Assembly: GCF_032229525.1 (NCBI RefSeq)
Contig: NZ_JAVTWB010000049.1
Span: 33,103 to 97,102, forward strand
DNA: 64,000 bases
Reading direction: 5' to 3'
Source of the DNA: Accumulibacter sp032229525
GTDB lineage: Bacteria > Pseudomonadota > Gammaproteobacteria > Burkholderiales > Rhodocyclaceae
The notes below the pieces were generated by a model that did no database searches, had not been told where the DNA came from, and worked only from the letters and a program-made list of their open reading frames with translations. Position numbers and translations under genes: made by a program. Within the stretch, counting starts at the first letter, position 1. Each line of letters opens with the position of its first letter. Positions 1-9,043 of the stretch are shown in pieces.

Positions 1-1
1 C

Positions 2-667
2 TTTTCCGCGGTTTGGGTGCGAAAGCATTTTGCATTTGGCACAAAAGGCCTGGCAGGGGGAATGTTCGCGGAAGTCAATTCACGAATCGACGTCCTCTTG
101 ATCGGCTTCTTTCTGAATGATCGCGCAACGGGGATCTACAGTTTTGCCGCGATGCTGGTGGATGGTCTATACCAGGTCCTGGCGATGATTCGAATCAACT
201 TCAATCCAGTCTTGGTTGGTGCGGTGCGCGACGGTAACTGGGAACAGGCCCGACGCCTGCGGATTCAATCGAGAAGGTTTGTCCAGCCGGTAGTCTTGGT
301 GTTGTCCATGCTCCTCGTCATCGCCTACTACGTCCTTGCCGCCTGGATGGTTCCCGGAAAGGGGCTTCTTGAAGGCTTGCCATCGCTCCTGATTCTCTTG
401 GCGGGTTTGAACCTGATTTCAGTATTGGTTCCCTTTGATAACTTGATGGTGGTCTCCGGTCACCCGGGATATCAGGCCGCACAGCAAATGACTGCAGTGG
501 GAGCCAATATTATTATGGCAGCCGTACTGCTGCCACTGATCGGTATCGAGGGCGCTGCCTTGGGAACCGCCCTTAGCTATCTCTGCGGCATTTTAATGTT
601 GGTAATTTTCTCCAGTCGACTGTTGGGTTGGCGATTGCTCAGTAACACGGTCCCAGTGGGGCGGTAA
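2..667 (+). CDS. Wzx-like polysaccharide flippase, C-terminal part (cut by window edge)
   Basis: The reading frame is open to the left edge, so only the last ~222 residues are seen. They contain at least five hydrophobic segments with short basic loops, and the pattern 'NSRIDVLLIGFF' followed by a run of helices is typical of the MATE/MOP exporter superfamily (oligosaccharide flippases, O-antigen Wzx). Family members move undecaprenyl-linked glycan units across the inner membrane. The stop is 14 bases before the next gene, suggesting co-transcription. A second, complete flippase gene lies at 5455. The family call is good; the substrate cannot be told. Confidence 0.75.
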   Translation, partial: FSAVWVRKHFAFGTKGLAGGMFAEVNSRIDVLLIGFFLNDRATGIYSFAAMLVDGLYQVLAMIRINFNPVLVGAVRDGNWEQARRLRIQSRRFVQPVVLVLSMLLVIAYYVLAAWMVPGKGLLEGLPSLLILLAGLNLISVLVPFDNLMVVSGHPGYQAAQQMTAVGANIIMAAVLLPLIGIEGAALGTALSYLCGILMLVIFSSRLLGWRLLSNTVPVGR

Positions 668-681
668 CCAGGTAAAAATCT

Positions 682-2718
682 ATGTGTGGAATTTTCGGGC
701 TCGGCATCAGGGAAAACGCCGCCCTGTCCAGAGATCGCTTCGAAGGGCTGTTAAAGAGACTCTACATCCTCTCTGAAAGCCGCGGCAAGGAGTCCGCCGG
801 GCTGCATCTTTACCTTCCAGCTGCAGGGCAGGCATGGACCATCAAAGGCGCCAAGCCGGGAACTGAATTGCTGGAGTCGGCGGCGTACAAAGCAACGCTT
901 TCTGCCACCCTTGATCTGGCGTATGCCCCTGGGTCCCCGGTACCACGTCAGCCGATCATTGCCATTGCCCACTCACGGCTGGTGACTAACGGTCGTGCCG
1001 AGTTGACAGAGAATAACCAGCCGGTCCGTTGGGGCGATGTCACGATGATCCATAACGGCATCATCGTTAACGTCGACAAACTTTGGGCTCAACTTCCCAA
1101 TTTGGTTCGTCACGCTGAAGTCGATACCGAGGTCCTGGCGGCCATGGTCGCCAGCGCTATGGGGAATAATTTCGACCCTGTTCAGGCGACAGCCGAAGCG
1201 TACTCCGTGATCGAGGGCGCGGCCTCCGTCGCGTGGGTCCATGGCCAAGCAAGCACCTTGACCATCGCAACCAACACCGGTGACTTGTATTGCGCCAACC
1301 TTTCCGAAGGCAATGGGCTCGTTTTTGCGTCGGAGCGCTTCATTCTCGAGAATGCCGTTGGCAACCAAGACATCGCCAGCCAGACCATCCCGGTTGACGC
1401 AGGAACTGGTCTTTGCCTCGAGATGACTGGTGAGAGTGCGGCAAAGCGGTTTCGACTTGCCGACCACCGCGACGTCCCGCCAAAAGGAATTTACTGGCGG
1501 CGCGATGAAAAGACCAGGCAATCAGATGTCACCGGAGATATCCCAAAAGTATTTACCGTCGTGGCTCGTGAAGCTGATGTGTCTTTGCTGCGCTACAGCG
1601 AAGAGGCCATGAAACAAATCCGTCGTTGTACCTGCTGCGTCTTGCCGGAAACCTTCCCGTTCATTGCGTTTGACCAGCAGGGCCTGTGCAACTATTGCAG
1701 AGGCTACAAGAAAAAATACAAAGGGATTTCTCCAGAAAAAGCCAAGGCTGATTTTATCCAGTCGGTACAAAAGTATCGCAGCGAGAACGGTTTGCCGGAT
1801 GTTCTCGTACCTTTCAGTGGTGGACGCGACAGCTGTTACGGCTTGCATCTAATAAAGCGGGAATTCGGGCTTAACCCGATTACTTTCACCTACGACTGGG
1901 GAATGGTGACTGATCTGGCCCGCCGCAACATCGCTCGTCTCTGTGGCAAGCTGGGCGTTCAGAACATACTGGTGTCCGCGGACATCAAGACCAAGCGCGA
2001 AAATATCCGCAAGAACGTCGCTGCCTGGTTGAGAAAACCTGATCTCGGTATGGTGCCGCTATTCATGGCGGGCGATAAGCACTTCTTCAAGATCGTCAAC
2101 GATCTGAAGCGCCAGACGGGTATTCGGCTCGACCTTTGGTCCGCCAACCCGCTCGAAAACACTGATTTCAAAACCGGTTTCTGCGGCGTGCCGCCGGATT
2201 TCGACAAAAGCCGTGTCGACTATCTCTCGATGAGTCGCAAGCTCCGTCTGGCTATCTATTATGCTTCGCGCTTTGCAACCAATCCGGGATACGTCAATTC
2301 CTCATTGCTGGATACAGGGAAGGCCTTCCTCTCATATTACATTGAGCCACGACGTGATTTTTTCTTCATGTTCAGCCATATGGTTTGGAATGAAGATGAA
2401 GTCAACAAAACGATCATCGGCGACTATGACTTCGAACTTGCGCCTGACTCCACTAGTAGTTGGCGAATCGGAGACGGAACGGCGCCATTCTACAATTACA
2501 TTTACATGACAGCCCGAGGTTTTTCCGAGTTCGACACCTTTCGCAGCAACCAGATTCGCGAAGGCCACATAACGAGAGAACAGGCAATGAAAGCTATTGT
2601 GGTCGAAAATAGACCCAGAGTCGAGAGCTTGAGATGGTACCTTGATGTCGTTGGGCTAGATTTCAACGACACGGTGCGGCGGATCAATCAATTAGATCAC
2701 CTTGGCCTTCATGGTTGA
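682..2718 (+). CDS. Fusion of a GlmS-like class II glutaminase with a WbpG-like PP-loop sugar amidotransferase
   Basis: The 678-residue protein has two parts. Residues 1-~300 are an Ntn glutaminase: Cys2 in MCGIFG, RGKESAG near 35, AHSR at 96-99, HNG at 124-126 and DTE at 148-150, all matching the GlmS/PurF glutaminase fold. Residues ~310-678 resemble N-acetyl sugar amidotransferases of the WbpG/PseA type: paired CxxC motifs at C316/C319 and C336/C339 (probable zinc site) and an ATP-pyrophosphatase P-loop SGGRDS at 379-384. By family knowledge the first half frees ammonia from glutamine and the second half adenylates a carboxylate or acetamido group to accept it. The sugar substrate is unknown. 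The canonical system at 9044-11593 uses separate HisH/HisF partners, so this looks like a self-contained version. Asparagine synthetase has a similar layout, but the zinc ribbon favours WbpG. Confidence 0.8.
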   Translation: MCGIFGLGIRENAALSRDRFEGLLKRLYILSESRGKESAGLHLYLPAAGQAWTIKGAKPGTELLESAAYKATLSATLDLAYAPGSPVPRQPIIAIAHSRLVTNGRAELTENNQPVRWGDVTMIHNGIIVNVDKLWAQLPNLVRHAEVDTEVLAAMVASAMGNNFDPVQATAEAYSVIEGAASVAWVHGQASTLTIATNTGDLYCANLSEGNGLVFASERFILENAVGNQDIASQTIPVDAGTGLCLEMTGESAAKRFRLADHRDVPPKGIYWRRDEKTRQSDVTGDIPKVFTVVAREADVSLLRYSEEAMKQIRRCTCCVLPETFPFIAFDQQGLCNYCRGYKKKYKGISPEKAKADFIQSVQKYRSENGLPDVLVPFSGGRDSCYGLHLIKREFGLNPITFTYDWGMVTDLARRNIARLCGKLGVQNILVSADIKTKRENIRKNVAAWLRKPDLGMVPLFMAGDKHFFKIVNDLKRQTGIRLDLWSANPLENTDFKTGFCGVPPDFDKSRVDYLSMSRKLRLAIYYASRFATNPGYVNSSLLDTGKAFLSYYIEPRRDFFFMFSHMVWNEDEVNKTIIGDYDFELAPDSTSSWRIGDGTAPFYNYIYMTARGFSEFDTFRSNQIREGHITREQAMKAIVVENRPRVESLRWYLDVVGLDFNDTVRRINQLDHLGLHG

Positions 2719-2767
2719 TTATCGCGCCAGCAAATCTGTGTATATCTAATGAATAACAAGTCGACCG

Positions 2768-5305
2768 ATGATTGAGTTTTCAATCAAGGCCTGGTTGGGC
2801 TTCTCCTTGCTTGTAATCCTTGCCAGCGGCGCGGGCTTGGCATTTGCGTGCTTTATCTCCTGGACAGACACCGCTCGACAGGCGAGAATGAACTTGGCTT
2901 TCGGCCTCGCGCTAGGACCATTCCTCGCGGGTTTGGCGATAATATTGGCATTGTATGTTTTTCCGCGGGACTCCCACGCCACTCATCTTTGGGTCACGGC
3001 GCTCATTCTCTTTATACCGTGCGCACTCGGCCTCACTAAATGGTCGTCGCGGCCCCAACAAATAATTGATCCACGGTCTCCATCTCTGGGATTCTATCTC
3101 CTTTGCGCACTGCTGATTCTGTGGATATCGGCGCTGCTGGTTAACTCTGTTTTCATACCCCTAATTGCGAACGATGCCCTCGAGTATGCGACGGTTGGGC
3201 GAGAGTTGTTCCATGTCCGCACACTCGACGCCTACCCGGTTCTGAATCCGGACACAAATCTCTCCGGGTTTTACGGGCCCTGGACCCATCCCCCGCTTTA
3301 CGTCTCGCTGATCTACCTGATGTCTATTATTCAAAGGCACGCTGATGCACCCGGCTTGATGAGACTGATCGCGCCGTGGTTTCTCATCACCGCCACTTTC
3401 GGCGTCGTGAGTTTGGGAATACTTCGTTCGAAAACCTTTGGCCTTCTCTCCGGAGTTTTGTTCTTATCAACGCCCTTGCTTTTCCTCGGGGCAGGTGCAG
3501 GCGCGATCGACGCGCTAGCGGTTAGCGGAGTCACCCTAATTATTTTGATCTTGCTGGGCGCCAGAAACGATACAGCGAAATATTCTATCAGCTTGGGTTT
3601 GGTTCTCGGCGTCTCCCTGTGGACCCATTCCCAGGCATTACTTTTCGTTCCGTTGGTTTTCGCGATGCTGATTATCCGCCGCGGATTTGCAGATTGGCTT
3701 ATGATTGTCAAGGAAGCGGTGATCGTGTCGATTTGCGCTTTAGTGGTTGGCGGCGCTCCCTATTTTAAGAACTGGACTATTTATGGCTCCGCGGTCAGTG
3801 ACAATCCTCCTGTATTTGCCCTGCGAGAATTGGATTGGTCTGGATATTTCTCCTATGCGCGCGGACTGGATAATTGGGCAGCAATCATCCAATATGGTGT
3901 TTTGAAGGGTTGGTTTGTTCCGACCTCGTTTGGTTTCGCCTTCTGGCTTTGGACGCTGGGTGCTTTTCTCTTCTGGCGACAGTTCAGGCGAAATGAAAAG
4001 GTCGGCAAAACCGGTTTAAGGCAGAGTTTGTTGGATCAAGAACAGCAGCTTTTGTGGCTGTCTGGATCCTTTGTAGTTGTTTATCTATTAGGTGTTCTGT
4101 GCTCAGTCGGGTTGGGCGTAGACATCATGATTCGTAATGGCCGATATATGCTGGTGATGGTGCCGGCGCTCGTCTTCCTCGCCGCTTATGCCGTTGAGTT
4201 GTCCTGCCAGCGCGCGACCAATTTGTTAAGCAGAACCACCACGCCCGGGTTGTTAAGAGATGCCATCCTCGGATTGGCGATAGGATGCAGTGCTATTATT
4301 CTTCTGAACTATTTTTTGGTCGGGCTATATGCTGAGTGGCGCCAAGTCCCATCACAACCTAAGCCAGATATATTCGCCGAAGATGCTGCAGAAGGTAACC
4401 AATCGAAGGCGCCGCGTTTCGACTTCATTCTAGATTATTGGCCGTCGATTCGCCTAGCGAGACAGCTTGACGACGTCGTTCCGGCCGACTCTCTTGTGCT
4501 CAGCATGCGCCCGGCAGATATGTACTACACGAAACGGCGATTCGTCAGCTATCTTGATCCTCGGCTGATAGGTGTGTATCGCGAAAAAACTGCGCGAGCG
4601 GTAGCGCAAAAACTTCAAGAGCTTGGAATACATTTCATTCAGTTGACAGATTACAGCCTGCCGCCGTTCTACAACTCGGCTTTGCAGTCGGTATTGGCCG
4701 ATCCGGAGTTGAGCCGTCTTGAGTCCTCGGTAGGAATGTCGCAGCTATATTCCCTGCATTCAAGCGGGTTAAAAAAAAGCACAGCGACCGAGTTGGCCCC
4801 GCCGGGTTTCCCGTGGGCACGAAGCCATCTGTTTCCTGCTTTTGTGCCTAAAAGCATTGTCGAGTTGATCGGTTTTCAACCGACGCCATTCAAGTCCTCA
4901 GAGTCGGTGACCACTTCTCTTTTAAATCACCAGGATCAAAGCGTTTTGCTGGCAACGGGCTTTGCGGGTGGTATCGGTTGGGGTGCGCTGAAGCAGACGT
5001 TTATCGGTATTGAGAACGCGGAGTACCTGATAAACCTAGGTCTGCATGGGAAAGGGTTCGTGAGGCTCTGGATCGCGCAGTTTGACAGCACAGGAGCACC
5101 GGTGCTTTATGACACCATCGACAAAGGCAAGCCTTTACGTATCGGCGAAATAGCCCTTACGGAAAGCCATCCCGGACAGGATTTCGCGCGCCGTTTCCGG
5201 CCTCACCCCGATGGAAAATTTTTGCGGATCGGCGTCGAGCATTTCGGCCGATCCAGTGTTTTGATTGAGAAGGCGTCGATCACTAAACTCGAGCCTGTGA
5301 ACTGA
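2768..5305 (+). CDS. Large multi-pass membrane protein, GT39/ArnT-like glycosyltransferase
   Basis: An 845-residue protein with about 11-13 hydrophobic segments in the first ~530 residues and a soluble C-terminal third. The first periplasmic loop carries an acidic NDALEYATVGREL stretch near residues 134-147 followed by an HPPLY motif. This resembles polyprenyl-phosphate-dependent GT-C enzymes (GT39, ArnT), where acidic residues of this loop are catalytic. Such enzymes transfer a lipid-linked sugar to a lipid or protein acceptor on the periplasmic side. The ATG at 2768 is preceded by a weak AAGTCGA ribosome-binding site. The gene is visibly A+T-rich relative to the rest of the window, as are its neighbours. 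The exact acceptor is unknown. Confidence 0.65.
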   Translation: MIEFSIKAWLGFSLLVILASGAGLAFACFISWTDTARQARMNLAFGLALGPFLAGLAIILALYVFPRDSHATHLWVTALILFIPCALGLTKWSSRPQQIIDPRSPSLGFYLLCALLILWISALLVNSVFIPLIANDALEYATVGRELFHVRTLDAYPVLNPDTNLSGFYGPWTHPPLYVSLIYLMSIIQRHADAPGLMRLIAPWFLITATFGVVSLGILRSKTFGLLSGVLFLSTPLLFLGAGAGAIDALAVSGVTLIILILLGARNDTAKYSISLGLVLGVSLWTHSQALLFVPLVFAMLIIRRGFADWLMIVKEAVIVSICALVVGGAPYFKNWTIYGSAVSDNPPVFALRELDWSGYFSYARGLDNWAAIIQYGVLKGWFVPTSFGFAFWLWTLGAFLFWRQFRRNEKVGKTGLRQSLLDQEQQLLWLSGSFVVVYLLGVLCSVGLGVDIMIRNGRYMLVMVPALVFLAAYAVELSCQRATNLLSRTTTPGLLRDAILGLAIGCSAIILLNYFLVGLYAEWRQVPSQPKPDIFAEDAAEGNQSKAPRFDFILDYWPSIRLARQLDDVVPADSLVLSMRPADMYYTKRRFVSYLDPRLIGVYREKTARAVAQKLQELGIHFIQLTDYSLPPFYNSALQSVLADPELSRLESSVGMSQLYSLHSSGLKKSTATELAPPGFPWARSHLFPAFVPKSIVELIGFQPTPFKSSESVTTSLLNHQDQSVLLATGFAGGIGWGALKQTFIGIENAEYLINLGLHGKGFVRLWIAQFDSTGAPVLYDTIDKGKPLRIGEIALTESHPGQDFARRFRPHPDGKFLRIGVEHFGRSSVLIEKASITKLEPVN

Positions 5306-5454
5306 GAAATTCAGTCGTGCTAGCAACTGGCTTGGGTTTTTCTGCTTGCTTGGGGAACGCGTTGAGGCACAATCGAGCGGAGTTATGTAAACGCCAACAT
5401 GGATAATGCTGTGGAGATTCCGGTTCTGTCCCTGGCTGAACGCAATAAGCGTCA

Positions 5455-6834
5455 ATGATGATAAGTTGGTTCGACCGTTTGGCAGCACGTGGTGGTTTGC
5501 TACGCTCCGTCCTGATTCTTGCTGGAGGTGCCGCGGGAGCGCAGCTTGTAATGGCGGCGGCGATGCCTGTGCTCTCCCGCTTGTACTCTCCCGCCGACTT
5601 CGGTCAATTGGCAGTATTTTCTGGACTTGTATTGACGATTTCGGTGGCGGCATGCCTGCGCTGGGATATCGCAATTGCTCTTCCTGAAGCGGACGCGGAT
5701 GCCTTCGGGCTCTTGGTCTTGAGTGTTGCCAGTTGTTTGGTCATCTCCCTGCTGGGATTGCTGGCCGTGACGTCGGCTACCGCGACCTTCGTGGACTGGC
5801 TGGATCAGCCAGAGGCGGCAACTTGGCTATGGCTGGTACCACCCGCTGTCTTGGCGGTAGCGACTGGCAGCGCCTTACAGAACTGGTTTATACGGGCTCA
5901 AAATTTCGGTTTAATCTCTAAAGCGAGGTTGAGTCAAGCCGGCACCAGTGGTTCACTACAGATCGCCTTTGGATTGTCGGGCATCGGTGTGATCGGGCTG
6001 TTGATGGGGTATGTTGCTGCAGCCATCGTAGTGGTTGGATTTCTAGGCTTTCAATTATTTAAACAAAGCCACGATTTGCAATTGGCTCTGAACACGGCAA
6101 ACCTGCGAAGGCTTGCTAGCACCTACAGTCGCTTCCCGGCATTTTCTACTTGGGAAGCCCTGTCTAACGTTGCCGCCATCCACGTACCCGTTATTCTCAT
6201 CGCGGGGAAGGTTGGCAATGATATTGCAGGTCAACTAATGCTGGCGATGTACGTAATTCAGGCGCCGATGGGATTAATTGGGGGGGCGATTTCTCAAGTG
6301 TATCTGTCGGAGGCCCCGTCGAGGTTACGTGTCGGCCGACTGGATCAGTTCACATTAGAGGTTTTAGGGAAACTTTGTAAGGTAGGAGTTGGCCCCCTGG
6401 TTGCGATTGGGGTTTTGTCACCAAGTGTTTTTTGGATCGTTTTCGGAAGCGAATGGGAAAAAGCGGGCCTTCTCATCGCTTGGATGACGCCTTGGTTTGT
6501 CCTCCAGTTCCTCGCATCACCGGTATCAATGGCTTTGCACGTCACTGGCAATCAGCGTGCTGCCATGAGCTTCCAGTTTTTCGCGTTATGCCTGCGTGTT
6601 TTTTCTGTACTCTGGGCTGCCGAGGTTTGGCCTGGTCTCGTAGGGGAAGCCTATGCCATCTCGGGCTTTTTTGTGTACAGTAACTACCTGTTGATCGTCG
6701 CTCACTCCCTGAGAATAAGGCCTGGGGCGTTGGCTGGCGTTTTGGCTAAAAACCTGTTGTGGTCGCTGCCGTGGATTATTTGCGGCGCGATGCTGGCTTG
6801 GACTATACATAACTACAGTGGATTAGCGTCGTGA
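5455..6834 (+). CDS. Wzx-like O-antigen/oligosaccharide flippase
   Basis: A 459-residue membrane protein with about 12 predicted helices. The N-terminus (GGAAGAQL, then SRLYSPADFG near residues 40-50) is a hallmark of the oligosaccharide flippase family (Wzx/RfbX). It should flip undecaprenyl-PP-linked repeat units to the periplasm for the polymerase encoded next. Two adjacent ATGs (5455, 5458) are possible starts. The stop codon overlaps the ATG of the next gene by one base (TGATG), so translation is coupled. This is the second flippase of the locus. Confidence 0.8.
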   Translation: MMISWFDRLAARGGLLRSVLILAGGAAGAQLVMAAAMPVLSRLYSPADFGQLAVFSGLVLTISVAACLRWDIAIALPEADADAFGLLVLSVASCLVISLLGLLAVTSATATFVDWLDQPEAATWLWLVPPAVLAVATGSALQNWFIRAQNFGLISKARLSQAGTSGSLQIAFGLSGIGVIGLLMGYVAAAIVVVGFLGFQLFKQSHDLQLALNTANLRRLASTYSRFPAFSTWEALSNVAAIHVPVILIAGKVGNDIAGQLMLAMYVIQAPMGLIGGAISQVYLSEAPSRLRVGRLDQFTLEVLGKLCKVGVGPLVAIGVLSPSVFWIVFGSEWEKAGLLIAWMTPWFVLQFLASPVSMALHVTGNQRAAMSFQFFALCLRVFSVLWAAEVWPGLVGEAYAISGFFVYSNYLLIVAHSLRIRPGALAGVLAKNLLWSLPWIICGAMLAWTIHNYSGLAS

Positions 6835-8102
6835 TGATCGACCTTGGATCCGTTTTCAGGCGTCAATCCGAGCGATCTCGGTGGGCCACAGCGTTATTAT
6901 CACCAGATAACAGTTTGTTGGTTTTCGGTTTCTTGTTGCTGATGGCCTACAGCATGGTGCCGTTTCTTGCCTGGGCTGCTGCGGGTGCAAGCGACGAGTA
7001 TTTGCTTTTGGCGAGCCTTACGTGTTTGGCGCTTCTCGCCATGTGGCTCGGTGGCAACTGCTCCATCTTCGACCATCGCGTTGGCGGCGCTTCAGAATTG
7101 GTGGAAGTGGACGGGAAGTATGTCATCGCTTTTATTTGTCTTCTCTTTTTATTTTTCGGTTTGTACGTTGTTTTAACAGCACCGACAGTTCCGCTATTAA
7201 GCGCTTTGCAAGGGGTTGACGCGTACTCGCTAAGTGAGGAAAGAGGTGCCTTCTTGAAGGGGAGGCAGGGCGTTGAGAGCGCTTTGCTTTATGTCTCGAC
7301 TATCCTGACAAGCACCCTCGTTCCCTACGCTTTGCTGCATGCGTTTGCCTTTGGGTACCGGATTCGTTATATTACTCTGGGCCTGTTTATAATCTACTGC
7401 CTTAGTTTTATGCAGAAGGCGCTTTTTCTCAATGCGCTGATGCCAATTATTGTATTGATTGCCATGAAAGGCTATCTCAGCCGGCGGCTGGTTTTCTTTG
7501 TTGTTTCCGGCACATTTATCGCACTGCTCGGATTGGTTGCGTTTTCATATGATGGCAACAAGTCCGAAGCGCTTGTTGCGGGAAGCTATTTTTCTGGGTC
7601 TTACCTTCCTGTTGGGAGTTTGGACTATCTTGTGTGGCGTATTTTCGCTGTTCCGATATTTACGGCCGCGGACACCCTTGCCGTTCACCGGGAGACGTTC
7701 AGTTCCGAGCATCTCCTTGGCGCCACCAGTTCCTTCTTTGCCTTCGTTTTTGGGTTTGACAGGATTAACATAGAACGCTATGTTGCCGATTATCAATTTG
7801 GTGGGTCTAGTCAGATTGCGAACTCCAACGCCGTGTTTTTTATCGACGGTTTTGTTAACTTTGGTTGGCTCGGCGTTTTTCTGTATGGCCTGGTTGCTGG
7901 GCAGATTTTCCGATTGTTTCGGTTCTCGAGCGACATTGCGTTCAAAGCTTTGTGGCCGATTTTTGCCTTTCAGCTATTTTCGGGGTCATTGATCGGGACA
8001 GTACTAAGTAATGGTTGGGGAGGGTTGGTGCTTTGCGCCCTGTTTTTCAAGGTATCGGAACACAATACTGATCAATCGTTGGGCCGACACTTAAATGAAT
8101 AG
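6834..8102 (+). CDS. Wzy-like O-antigen polymerase
   Basis: A 422-residue integral membrane protein with about 11-12 hydrophobic segments and one longer loop in the C-terminal half, near residues 255-315, holding a string of polar and aromatic residues. This topology fits Wzy-class polymerases, which join lipid-linked repeat units in the periplasm; the family has little primary-sequence conservation. It follows a Wzx gene directly (TGATG overlap) and overlaps the GT2 gene by 8 bases, the usual genomic setting for wzy. A GTG at 6831 in the same frame is an alternative start. The call rests mainly on topology and position. Confidence 0.6.
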   Translation: MIDLGSVFRRQSERSRWATALLSPDNSLLVFGFLLLMAYSMVPFLAWAAAGASDEYLLLASLTCLALLAMWLGGNCSIFDHRVGGASELVEVDGKYVIAFICLLFLFFGLYVVLTAPTVPLLSALQGVDAYSLSEERGAFLKGRQGVESALLYVSTILTSTLVPYALLHAFAFGYRIRYITLGLFIIYCLSFMQKALFLNALMPIIVLIAMKGYLSRRLVFFVVSGTFIALLGLVAFSYDGNKSEALVAGSYFSGSYLPVGSLDYLVWRIFAVPIFTAADTLAVHRETFSSEHLLGATSSFFAFVFGFDRINIERYVADYQFGGSSQIANSNAVFFIDGFVNFGWLGVFLYGLVAGQIFRLFRFSSDIAFKALWPIFAFQLFSGSLIGTVLSNGWGGLVLCALFFKVSEHNTDQSLGRHLNE

Positions 8103-9021
8103 CCGTCTTGGTGGTAATACACAATGTGGTGGCGCTCCTCTTATTTCGGTGGTGGTGGCCGCGAAGAACGAAGAACATCATCTGCGTCAGGCGCTTTGTA
8201 GTATTTTGGCTCAGAATGACGTTAACCTTGAGCTCGTTTTCGTCGATGACGGATCCAATGACCGCACGTTAGATATTGCTTGCGAAATAGGTCGGGGAGA
8301 TCGTCGCTTGTCTGTCTACAGTAATCAGGGTTCGGGCAAGTGCAGCGGCTTCAATTTCGGAGTAAGCAAGGCCAGAGGTGCCTACGTGTGCATTTTTTCC
8401 GGGGACGATGTGATGCCCCAGGGCAGTTTGCGGGGTCGCCTTGATGCCATTCAGGCTAGTGGTCAGGAAACCGCGGTTATCGGACTCTCGAAGCTCGTGA
8501 CGATGTCCGATGTCAGCAAATTTGATGGCTTCCTTATTCCCCGGGCCAAGGGAGTTGGTGCTCTCAGTGGCGTGTCGCCATTGATGAATCGGAAAGCGCT
8601 GGAGCTGGTTTTTCCGGTGCCGGAGTTTTTGCCGAACGAGGATACATGGATGGAGTTGGCTGTCTTGCATCTTGAAGACGTCCTAGTGATTCACTCCAAT
8701 GTCGTGGCGTGCCGATGGCGTGTTCATTCTGGCAATAGTATCAATATGATGTTGCCATTTGCAGAATACAACTCAAAGGTGACCGCCAGATTTCGTGCGT
8801 TGCCCGTATTCTACGAGAAGTTCAAAGATAGTATCAGTCAAGATCAGTCGACCATATTGCGAGCAAAAATGCGTTGCGAGGAATCCCGAGTTCAGGGAGA
8901 TATGGTTGGCGTCATGTTGTCTGGCGCGGGTTTCGTTGATCGACTGCGTGCTCTTTCGATTACCAACGGATTCCTGTTTTGGATTCGACGATCTTGCTAC
9001 GGTCTGTTTAGTGGCTGGTAG
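8095..9021 (+). CDS. Family 2 glycosyltransferase (GT-A fold)
   Basis: A 308-residue soluble protein opening with ISVVVAAKNEE near residue 15, then VFVDDGSNDRT (nucleotide-sugar site) and FSGDD near residue 100 (metal-binding DxD-type motif). These are the three landmarks of GT2 enzymes. It probably adds one sugar to the growing lipid-linked repeat unit on the cytoplasmic face. It overlaps the polymerase gene by 8 bases. The sugar and linkage cannot be read from the sequence. Confidence 0.85.
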   Translation: MNSRLGGNTQCGGAPLISVVVAAKNEEHHLRQALCSILAQNDVNLELVFVDDGSNDRTLDIACEIGRGDRRLSVYSNQGSGKCSGFNFGVSKARGAYVCIFSGDDVMPQGSLRGRLDAIQASGQETAVIGLSKLVTMSDVSKFDGFLIPRAKGVGALSGVSPLMNRKALELVFPVPEFLPNEDTWMELAVLHLEDVLVIHSNVVACRWRVHSGNSINMMLPFAEYNSKVTARFRALPVFYEKFKDSISQDQSTILRAKMRCEESRVQGDMVGVMLSGAGFVDRLRALSITNGFLFWIRRSCYGLFSGW

Positions 9022-9043
9022 GTTTGGCTGTTCGGGGAATTTT

